Positions 33,345 to 42,859 of a stretch of DNA of 64,000 nucleotides are shown here, one piece after another. Below the pieces are notes generated by a model. That model saw nothing but the letters and a program-made list of their open reading frames with translations. It was not told the origin of the DNA and searched no databases. This DNA comes from Gonapodya prolifera JEL478 (taxonomy: Eukaryota > Monoblepharomycota > Monoblepharidomycetes > Monoblepharidales > Gonapodyaceae). The stretch is taken from NCBI GenBank assembly GCA_001574975.1, contig KQ965735.1, forward strand, positions 386,204 to 450,203, in the 5' to 3' direction. The translations under genes and the position numbers were made by a program. Numbering within the stretch: the first letter of the stretch is position 1; each line of letters starts with the position of its first letter.

Positions 33345-34880
33345 CCAAACTTCATTCCCTGTTTTTAGCTGACTGCAAGGTTCAGAAGCTAGACAGGGAC
33401 ATGATATTTAGCTGGCACGCGCCCAATTACAATATCTATTGAGGCAACGCGTTGCTTTCTGAATTGAATCACTCAGTGAGCAGCAATCTCTCCTGGTGTA
33501 ATTTTGAAAATGGGATTGGTGACACAGAACGAATCCACATATCGCAATTCAAGCACAACCACTTGTTGCATATTACAATCTCTAATGCACCCTCAAATTT
33601 TTGCTTTGATTGGACTACTACTCGTTGAGTTATTCACAGAAGTGTCAGAAGATTTTTATTCTCAGTATTCAGCTGATTGCAAGACGCAGAAGCTAGGCAG
33701 AGATGAGATCTTCAGCAGACACATACTTCCATGCAATGACTATCACAACCTCATGCTTTTGTTGAATTTCAAACACTGAGTGAGTAGACATCATTGCCAG
33801 CGTAATTTTAGTCATGGGGTCGACGACGCAGAACAAAGTGCAATATTGTGGTTTAAGCAATGTTACTCTTTGCACATCATAATTGATGTTGCATCCTCGA
33901 AATTTTGCTTGATTTGAACTGCTTCTCGTGGAGCTCTTCACACAATTTCAGCAAAATTGGTACTCCCAGTATTCAGCTTATTGCAAGACGCAGATGCTAT
34001 TCTGGTATCCAAATTATTGTGCACGAATACTTCATTACTATATCTATCAGAGACGCACATTGTTGCTACATTTGAATCGCTCAGTGAGCCACTATCTTGA
34101 TTGACAAGGTTTCAATCCAGGAGCGGGGACACAGACCAAAACGTAACAACAAAGCGTTCTCAGTGAGATTCTGCGCTCAATATATGTGATATTGCCCCCT
34201 AAAAGTCTCATTTGAATTGGACTACTCCTCGTGGAGTTATTCACAGCTTTGTGTGCAATTTTCATCAGTACATGACTGCAGCAGCATCCTCTTGTTTTAG
34301 CTCACTGCAAGGCTCAGAAGCTATTCAGAGATGTGAATTTTTGCCGACACATACTCCATTANTATATCTTTTAGGGCCGCTTACTTTCGTTAAATTTCAA
34401 CCACTGAGTGAGCAGATATCTTTGCCGGCATAATGTAATTCATGGGGCTGACAATGCAGAACAAAGTGTAGTATTGCGGCTTCAGCAACGNCAGTCTTTG
34501 CACATTATTATTGATGTTGCATCCTCAAAGTTTCGCTTGAGTTGGACTGCTTCTCGTGGAGTTATTTATGCAACTTCAGCAAAATTAGTACTCTCAGTAT
34601 TCAACTGATTGCAAAACGCAGACGCTATACTGGTATTCTATTTTTGCGCACACATACTTCAATACTACATCTATTAGGGACGCACACTGTTGTTGCATTT
34701 CAAATGTTCGGTGAACTGCAATCTTGATTGACAAGGTTTCAATCTAGGGAGTGATGACACAGATCAAAGTGCTTTAAGGCATTGTTCTCAACCTTATTCA
34801 ACGCTAAATTAATTCAATATTGCAACTTAAAAGTTTCGTTTGAATTGCACTACTCCTCGTTGAGTTATTCACGACTTTGT
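33345..34880 (+). repeat. Tandem repeat, about 300-320 base unit, five copies
   Basis: The phrase AGCTGATTGCAAGACGCAGA and variants start units at about 33370, 33669, 33975, 34298 and 34602. Each unit also carries a CACATACTTC segment, a TTTGAATCGCTCAGTGAG-like segment and a CTACTCCTCGTGGAGTTATTC-like segment in the same order. The copies are diverged, so the array is not young. It sits inside the Fanzor region between the two D repeats. Confidence 0.75.
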
Positions 34881-35326
34881 GTGCAACTCATATCAGCTCA
34901 TATATTAGCAGCCTCTGCTGTCACAAGATCTTTCCAAATGGAGTCAACCAGCAATTCACATACTCAAGCTATATCTATCACTCAGAATCGCTTGACAAAT
35001 GCAGCTGTAGGTGACATTTCAGCCCTCTTTGTCTGCACATTCATAAATCTGCACCCCAACCTATCCTTTCTTTGTACTTTTCCAACAGCAACTTTAAACT
35101 TTTCATGATGCTATTGCGATGTTCAAATGGATCTTCAGACTGTATTAGTAACCTTGAGGAGATGGTACCACTTTGCACTCTCAGGTCTAGGAACTTGAGA
35201 GCTAGGACCAAGAACTCTGCCAGGCACTTGCAGCTGTTTCTAGATTGGGACACTGTAATACTTTCTGTCTGGCTAAAGCTGACTGATGGGGGGAAGAAGG
35301 AAGGGGAGGGTAAAGGAGGGGAGCAC

Positions 35327-35568
35327 AATGTCACACTGACATCCACTAACATGGAGTATATAGTGTAGTATGAGTGTTGGGTATTAGCTGCTGTGCCACT
35401 ACTGTGGCCGCGGGTTTAGATGTGCACACCTGCAGGACATGCCCTAAGTTTGGCATCACATTCCTGCAGGTGAGTTCTATGCACATTACGTCTTGCTATG
35501 TACATCTGATCATATACACGTTCCTGCAGTTTACAGGCTTGTGCAGCTCACCTAGGTTGTATAGCATC
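35327..35568 (+). repeat. Direct repeat D, right copy (with 60-base intron-like block)
   Basis: Matches 33160-33343 except for an extra block at about 35469-35528 that begins GTGAGTTC and ends TTCCTGCAG. The block is itself bounded by two near-identical TTCCTGCAG strings, so it is either an intron that the left copy lost or a product of slippage between those strings. Confidence 0.7.
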
Positions 35569-35753
35569 ACAGTAATTTTGGGATCTACTCACTTGGAACT
35601 CACCACCAACATCAAAACCATGTGCTGGTGCCCATTCCTAGGGTGGATTTTCAGTCTGTGCTCCATGCTTGTGTGGAACATTTTTACTCAGGTGTATGGT
35701 GGTGCTGGGCAACAAAGTGTTGCATTCACCAAGCAGACTGTGATCTTCTTTGG

Positions 35754-37521
35754 TGGACACATCTTTTGCTCCATTTGCAAAGGTGAGTTTTGTGCAACAT
35801 GGTGACTACATTTTGACTCAAAAAAATATTTTTTCATCGTCTGTTGACTGCAAACCCTTCTCGCTCACACCTCAGATCTTGCAGTACATTGAGAATGCCT
35901 GGAAGTGTGAGTATGTCACTCTCCTCCATCAAGTCCACCACAAGCTTCACAAGGAGTATGACTTCATCAAGTCTGTCTTTGGTGGGTGGGATATCTTGTG
36001 CAACATCCTCAAGGCCCACTGGGAGGAACTCATTCCAGCTCTGTTTGCCATCCAAACACATCTTGATCAGTACATTAATGTCAAGGGCATGTGCAAGTTC
36101 TTTGTGCTCCTACCAATGGCTGATGTGCAAGTCCAGACGCCCAACTTCTCCTTGCACAGCTTCTGCAAAGTGATCTCCTGGCCAAAACCATGAAGAGCCA
36201 CTGCACTCTGGCTGGACATCCTCATCCCCATAATGGCATCTGGCAAAATATCCAAGCAACTCCTATCCCCACTGCCACCACCATTGATGTGCAGTTGTCC
36301 ATGCAGATGTGGACCAATTTCTTTGACTTTCAGCAGTTCAAGACCAACAGCCACAAGTTTGCTCTTAGGTAAGCCAGGCTCTTTGCTTTTGTGTGTGCAT
36401 TCTCACCAACAAAGCTTTCTCACCTTTGCAGTATCTGCACTAACAGGTACAGTCTCTGTGTTCATATGTGGAAACCCATTGCTAGTGGTGAACCCCTGAC
36501 CCTGCAGAACTACCTCCAATGTCCCCCTCATCTGCGTGATCTCCAAGGCTGTTGCATGGGCTTGTGCAATCCTGGGTGCAACAAGGTCATGGTCCATGCA
36601 TCAGTGGACACTCCCTTCCACTCCAACAATCCTCACCCTTACCTCTGACCTTGTGATGACTTGCAGCTGCCAATGAGTTTCAGCAAGTTCAGTACTCAGG
36701 AGTATCACAACAAGGCCAAGTTCAACAGTATGTGGTGAGTCTCTCTACTTCTTGCTTTGTAAGACATGACAAAGAACTAAATATGTCTCATTCTTCCAGG
36801 ACCTTACAACAGAAATGGATGGACAAGGACCAGGCCATCCAAAGGATCAACATGGGAATGCCAACATTCAAGACTGCTAACCTGCTGTGCCAAAACCAGT
36901 ACCTTGCATACTTCCTCCAACATCTGGGCATGATGTTGGAATTTTACCAGAAGCACCATTGGAAAAGGTAAGTTATCCCTGTTTCATGTCAGACAACATG
37001 TTGGCCTAACCTGACTTGTCTCCTTCACAGGCTATGGTTCAAGTTGAAAGCTGGCCAACAGCACGCACTGGCCCTCATGGTGCGTCGCTTCACTCATGGT
37101 AAGAACCCTTCTAAGTGTGTCATTACCTGGGGTGCCGCTGTCTTCAACCCACTGAGTTGCAGACATCCTTTGAGCCCCAATAAGCTTATTTGGAGAATGT
37201 TCGTCTTGGCAGGTGTGACGGTGGTCCTGGTCAATGAGTTCAGGACCAGCCGGGTGTGCTCGCAGTGCTACGAGTATTTCCCAAATGAGCAAGGGACCAA
37301 ACAGAAGCTTTGGGGCGTGCGGTGAGTTTCAAAAACATGCTTTCTTAATCTTTTTTCAAGTAAATTAAAGTTTTCTTTGTTCTTGGTGCAAGCGGATCTG
37401 GAACCGAGACCTCAATGCGGCGAGGAACATTCTCTGCCTTTTCCTCTACGCGAACGCCTGTTTCATCCAAGGTCGCGACCGATCCCTTTGCACTGGCCAC
37501 TTCAACCAGAAGAACCCTTGA
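35754..37521 (+). CDS. Fanzor RNA-guided nuclease family protein (TnpB-like), probably degenerate
   Basis: Exons from 36432 on join perfectly: 36432-36603, 36667-36734, 36800-36967, 37031-37321 and 37371-37521. They follow 35876-36368, which needs either a 35-base intron (36125-36159) or a frameshift. The N-terminal exons are unclear. The C-terminus is diagnostic of the OrfB zinc-ribbon/RuvC family: EFRTSRVCSQC, then LCSWC completing a four-Cys zinc ribbon, then NRDLNAARNI with the RuvC-III Asp. Upstream, SICTNRYSLCVHMW and LCNPGCNKVMVHAS align with the RuvC-I area, but Asn stands where the catalytic Asp of a DPG motif is expected. The RuvC-II area reads WGAAVF, with Ala where an acidic residue is usual. 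Fanzors are RNA-guided DNA nucleases spread by transposons. This copy looks structurally kept but catalytically doubtful. Confidence 0.8.
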
Positions 37522-37639
37522 CCGTTTTCACGTTTGCCATTTTCAACGTCTCGTGAGTTCTATTGCCTTCCACTCAAGTCACCTTCCACTCTAACTCAAA
37601 TCTTTCCAGTCTTCTCTACTTTCTTCGAAATCTTAATAT

Positions 37640-37790
37640 GTGTTACATGCCCAGGGCGCGTGCAAACCCGGTTTAACGAGGGTGACATCCCCTGAGCGAC
37701 TATGAGGTTTGGGAGTGCGTGGTCCTTTCGGTGGGGTGGAACCTCGCGGTGCGCAACGACGTTACGAGCCTGTCAGATATTGTCCCAGAT
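37640..37790 (+). ncRNA. Candidate guide-RNA-like (omega RNA) right-end segment
   Basis: A GC-rich, foldable block starts about 120 bases after the Fanzor stop. CAAACC (37663-37668) can pair with GGTTTG (37706-37711) around an inner AGGG (37679-37682)/CCCT (37690-37693) stem. GGTCC (37721-37725) can pair with GGAACC (37738-37743) with one bulge. Fanzor and TnpB guide RNAs are known to come from the right end of their element, just downstream of or overlapping the nuclease gene. Position and foldability fit; expression is unknown and the boundaries are guesses. Confidence 0.4.
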
Positions 37791-37799
37791 CTGTTTTTA

Positions 37800-38361
37800 G
37801 TGACCGTGCACTTCTGCGGTCTTGCACGGTTCTCCTACTGCAGCATGTATTTCTGGTACAACAATATTACATACAACCCCTGATTTCAACTTCACAGGAC
37901 ACAAGCCGCTCCAGGTCGCGCACCACCATAGCAATAAATTAATCTTTGTTTTATTGTTAATTGACGCAAGGATAAGAGATTACTTGTCGGCGATTCGGGC
38001 AGAATCATTGTGGCGTCTGACATTTTAGCCAGAGTTTATCCGGGCTCCATACTCGACACGGTCGCACGCGCAACGGGCACTCTCCCTCCGCGGCTGTTTT
38101 GATGGGCGTGCTGCGCTGTTGCCGGCGCGTGTGACACTCAGGTGCGAGTGGCAGCGACTTCCCCGGGAGACACCGGAGCCGTGGGGCCCTGGCGACCTGC
38201 GACGGGGAGAAACGCTGTTCGTCTTTTCCGCGATGTACTAACGCTAACGTGCACGCTATGCCCTCCCGCAGCGCTTCTGGTGAGCTCGGAAAACTGTCCC
38301 AATCCGGAGTCGTGTCTAACACTGACGGGAAAGTAAACGAGGACGGAAGCGTGCCGCGAGA
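37800..38361. other. Intergenic region, no gene seen
   Basis: Lies between the element's right side and the hydrolase gene. GC rises again after about 38030. No supported coding sequence. Confidence 0.4.
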
Positions 38362-41300
38362 ATGGCCCAGAGCCATCGCGTAATGTACGACGGTGTTCCC
38401 TTGACTATTTGGGAGGAGCCCTGGATGCAGTACGTGGTCGAAACTGCTTCTGCTCCTGCCATCAATAAACAAACTGACCCACCCCTTTCACAACCCACGC
38501 CTCAGATTCCTCCTCGCCCACTTACACGACCAGCTATCGCACCCTCTCGCGCCCTACGTTTCCGCCGCCGCTCTCTCCCTATGCGCCCTCGTCGCAGCCG
38601 TGTACTTGCGCCACCTCTCCCGGGTCGACATCTCGGCCCACACGCGCACCGTTCGCCTCCCACTTCCCGCATGGGCGCCTGTTCTGGACAAAGTCGACGG
38701 TCTTCCCTTGACCGGTGACGGCGTCACAGCTTGGCTGCACCTCCACCCGCACCAACTCTCCAAAACCCTTTCGGGCGTCCTCGCCCACTTCATCCCTTAC
38801 ATCCTCACCACCCTCTCCTCCTTCTTTGCGCTCGCGACCCTCGCGGCGTCCAAAGCCGGTCCCGCGCTCAAACTCGCCTTCGACACCGCCTCGGCCTCGG
38901 CACGCCCACACGTGCCCCCCACCGAAGTCATTTTCGAGGCCCTTCTCGGTTCCGACGGTCGCGTTGGAGGCCCGCCCCAGCCTCAACGCCCCAAACTTCG
39001 CAAGAAGAAGAAACTCGGATACGACGACGTGCCTCCTACCCCGATCCCACCCAGCAATCCACTTGCACTGACCCCTGCCACCGAGTCCGGTGCCCCCTCG
39101 GCCCGTCGGCGCCGGCGACCCCGAGATCCTCGTCAGTCGTCCCCCTCGTCGGGGACAGGCCGAACGAGCGGCCCACCTGACCGCGACCGCCCACGGTCCA
39201 TTGGAGGAGGTGACCCTACGTCCAGCTCCGGCGGCATGATGGGCGGCAGCGACGACTGGCGGCACGCCGACGCCGACGCGACGCACAACGCCCAAGACGC
39301 GGAAGCGGATGCAATTGATGGGGCCGAGGCCGAGGCCCGTCACTCCATCCCCCCCACGTCCGCGTTCCCCCCAATTCCGCACTCCTCTCGCTCGTCCTCC
39401 CCGCCACCACCCTACACCCCCCCTGACCCGCTCTTCTCCCACGCGTCGTTCTCCTCGCATGACGAACCTAACGTCACGTCCTACCCCACCCCAGTCACCG
39501 ACCCTGCCGACCTCCGCCACGCCCGCTGGCTGGACTTGCTGCGGGCTGGGTGTCCCAGTTTGCGAAGGTATCACCCGAGCTGGAGCTGGGGCGGCGACGG
39601 GGGGTTGGAGAGTATGAATGGAGGAGGTGGTGATGCGGGTACCGACATCCACCTTCCCTCGGCGGGTTTGGATGTAGGGTATTTCGATCAGGTCGGGCCG
39701 GGTATGGGCGGCCATGGTGGTGTTGGGTACCCGAACCCTGCCGAACGGTGAGTCTCAGATCCATGCGTTGTTCCACCTTGCTTGGCGTCCGTGTCCGCAA
39801 CTCATCTTCGCGCGTCGATCCGTTAGGGACCTCCTCGCGACGCCTGATGGCGCGACCCTCGCTCTTGACTGGCATCTTTACCAACCCTCCCCCCTTCCCC
39901 GTTCCCAACCCGCTTCCGACAGTGGTCCCACTGCCGGGCTGGCCGCCCCGCTCACGCCACCCACCCGGGACTCGCACCAGCACGACCCCTCGGTCGTGTA
40001 CCTCGTGTGCTACTCTTACGGCCGGGGCGACCCGACGCTGAACGCATCCCACCCGGTCGTGTCCCTCCTGGAGCACATCCCCATCACGCCCGCCACATCC
40101 GTCGCCATCCTGCACCCGCGCGGGCTGCCCTCGCAAGTTCCTCCAACCTCGCCCACACTCTCCTCCCCGCACTACCCTTGCGACGTCGCGTTGGCGGCCG
40201 GGCTGGTCAGGCGGAAGGCGAAAGAGGCCGCCGTCGTGCTCGTAGGGCTGGGCAGGGAGGGCGTCGGGATGGCGGCGCGGTATGTGTCGGAAAGGGGAGG
40301 CGATGGCAGGATGGTGGAGGTGTTTGTCGGCGTGGGATGGCAGGCCGGGGACTGGCCTGCCGCGGGGCATAGCAAGGAAGTGCACACATGGGTGAGAGAT
40401 GTGCGGGATATTGTGGCGCGGTATGTGTTCGATCGTGAAAAAGATGTTGTTTCTCGCCAATTTATGCAATTATGTCCGTGCAGCTACCCCGCGCTTTTCT
40501 ACTCCTCTCCACTCGACCTCGATCCAGACGCTGTCTTGCGGCCCGGTGCGACTGCCAGAGATGTAGAAACAGCCTTGATTGCACCTGCCTATGGATTCTC
40601 GACCGTTGCCGAGTACAGGGAAGCACAAGGGTGGGCGGTAGTTGCAGGAGTTGGGTGAGCATTTTTTTCCCCTCTGTTTTGCGTGAACTCGCACTTTCTT
40701 TGCTGATCATCTACGTGTTATCAGCGTTCCCACGTTGTTGCTCCTGTCCTCCACGGACCCCTTTGCCCCGCCTCTTGGGTATCCGCTCACCGACCTTGCA
40801 GAGAACCCAAACGTTGTTGTTGCCACTTCTCAACTGGGAGGTCATCTTGGCTGGCGGGAGGGTTGGTTTGCGCAAAACACCACTGGAGTTTATGGGGCTG
40901 GTAAAAGCATAAAAGCTGGGAAGAGGTGGTGGTGCAAGGTTGTGAGAGAGGTGGGAGGGTTGGCCGAGGTAAGAATGACGGTTATTTTTGATAGAATCGA
41001 GTTCCTTTCAACTTACTCTTGCAAACCGAAAGCTGCTTTCATATGTCACACCAATCCTTCGACCTCCTCGTGCAGACCAACCCCTCCCCGCATTGCTTCC
41101 CTCCCCCGGCCTTCCTCGCACACTTCTCGGTTCGTCTCCATCGGCAAATCACTTGGCCCGTTACATTCCGAGCGTGTGGTTCAACCTCATTCCTGCCTGC
41201 GAGTCGCACGGTCTGCGAGGTGCTTCAACCACAGATGCGACGTGGGTCCTTCGCGCACTCTCGCTGCCAGCAGCTGTTGAAGATTTGGAGGGAGAAACCC

Positions 41301-42604
41301 GTCGCGCAGAGGGTGCATGGGACATAGATGACTATGGGGCAGATGAAGCGCTGCAGCCCCTTGCGTCTTCGCAGTTCTCGATCGCTTCGGGAGTATCTAC
41401 AGGTTCTGTGATACCGTCAGGACGAGAGTTGAGGCGGCTCACTTCAGTGTCGAGCTCATTGGGACAATTGCGTCGAGTTGTGCCCGGGATCCCCCTTGCG
41501 CAACCTGTATCTCAACAGCCTGGTCCATCGAGAAGGGCGTCTTCTCGGTCGGTGTCGTCCATGGTCTCTGGAGGATCAGAGTCGCACTTGGTGCTGCAGA
41601 CGGCCGAGGTGTGGAGACGAGAGGCCGGAAGTGGTGTCACAGAAATCGTCACCACACCTGGTGGTGCGCCTTCTCCACTGGTCCTTCCAACTGCCGTGGC
41701 TACTACGCCTCTCTCAGAGGGAGATGGGAGCTCTCGGAATCGCGTTTTGATGGACGTAAGACCAGTGCTGAACTTTGCCAGAAGAGACTCAGAAACGCAG
41801 GAGGAACTCCCTGACGTGTCGTGGTTTTCCGACTCGTCCACTCCCTTGGCACTGGACTTGGCTGGCGCTACCAATGTTCCATCTCCACCCTTTCGACGCC
41901 CACTCGATCGACGGAGCCGTTCTGCCGATCGAGCCATGTCTGTGCGTACGGCTTCACGGCGGTCCACAGTTGTTCCAGAGGTTGAGGCAGAAGCCGCAGC
42001 CGCCTGGTCTGCGCCTGAAAAGCACCTTCCTTCGGAAACCACCCAAAGTATGGGAGAAGGATCAACGCCACCAGCTACACCCACCCAAACGAGGAGTGCA
42101 AAGTCATGGATTACCAACAGACCATCAAGTGTCCTTTCAATGGTTCCCCTATCCCCGGACTCGCGAAGGAGCTCTTTGAGCTTATCCCGGACAAGCCCTT
42201 GCACGGCAACACCACGCAATCGTATATTTTGGTGGATTTTGGTAGCAAGGAGGATAGTCGCGCTGAGTTTTATTGCTGCCCTACACCAAATGACTATTTG
42301 GACTGGCAAAGGCGGCGCGATGGAGCGATCGGCACGTCGTTTGCGAGAAAGCGCAGTGACCAGGGTTCGGGAGATTCCCAGGTATCCCAGTGACGCTCTG
42401 ACGATGTCAGCTGTTGCGAATGCGCGAAGCCAGGACAGGACCGCCTTTCTACGGGCGGTTGCCGTTGTTGTGGCGTCTGGACTTACTTGGGTGTTTGGGT
42501 TACAAGCCAGTAGGATGATGAAAGATCGCGCGGACACTTTACTTGCATATGAGATTTTGCACCTGCTGGAAACAGCAGCCTCGATGGCTGTGACTCAAGT
42601 ATGA
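38362..42604 (+). CDS. Giant ABHD1/3-YheT type alpha/beta-hydrolase-like membrane protein
   Basis: Exons 38362-38429, 38506-39747, 39827-40420, 40484-40654, 40725-40968 and 41033-42604 keep the frame and give 1296 residues. An N-terminal helix (APYVSAAALSLCALVAAVYL) and a second one (FIPYILTTLSSFFALATLA) are followed by a Pro/Ser-rich linker. The hydrolase region then reads DLLATPDGATLALDWHLYQ, VVYLVCYSYGRGDP, AILHPRG, AVVLVGLGREGVGMAARYV, GFSTVAEYREAQGW, VPTLLLSSTDPFAPP and LGGHLGWREGW. The last two carry the Asp and His of the triad. At the nucleophile elbow the sequence is GLGREG rather than GxSxG, so Ser is missing. A 500-residue Ser-rich tail ends with two more helices (IFWWILVARRIVALSFIAAL and AFLRAVAVVVASGLTWVFGL). 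Relatives act on lipid esters; this one may be inactive. Confidence 0.75.
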
Positions 42605-42859
42605 CAATGCCACAGTCAGAAAATTTGGTAAATGGGAGAGATGGTGCGGGAAAGGCATTTTGGTGAATAATTATCGTACTTTCTGCAAGTGTACCTGTAT
42701 TTTTGCAAAACAATGTCGCACTGGTTCGTGAATTTATTTGTCAAATTCATGAATCGATCAGAAGAAGCTTTCGTATGTTCCAAAAAGAAACGATCTGTAT
42801 TCCTCTTGTCACATGCATTTAATATTTTCTGCTCCTGATCAAAGCGCTACCATATCTGT

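Larger units (their letters stand above)
31950..37800 (+). mobile_element. Fanzor-carrying mobile element region, rearranged
   Basis: About 5.8 kb of AT-richer DNA lies between SPAG6 and the alpha/beta-hydrolase gene. Its right part encodes a Fanzor (eukaryotic TnpB-like) nuclease. Its left part (31990-33150) holds decayed coding segments in the same direction, including ALIQQHRLQARLLALKSNPR near 32025-32100, VYVFNWSPELRRC near 32870, and two Cys/His knuckles at 33000-33112. These may be Fanzor N-terminal exons or a separate element gene. The middle is a tandem-repeat block bounded by two copies of a roughly 180-base segment. Neither end shows clear inverted repeats, so limits are approximate. 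Two isolated N bases (34363, 34491) fall in the repeats. Confidence 0.65.

Noticed and set aside
33345-34880. CRISPR-like array
   Set aside because: The units are about 300 bases, diverged and without short direct repeats or regular spacers, so this is an ordinary tandem repeat in a eukaryote.
35041-35352. 103-codon minus-strand frame inside the Fanzor region
   Set aside because: It overlaps the D repeat and the end of the tandem array and has no recognisable domain.
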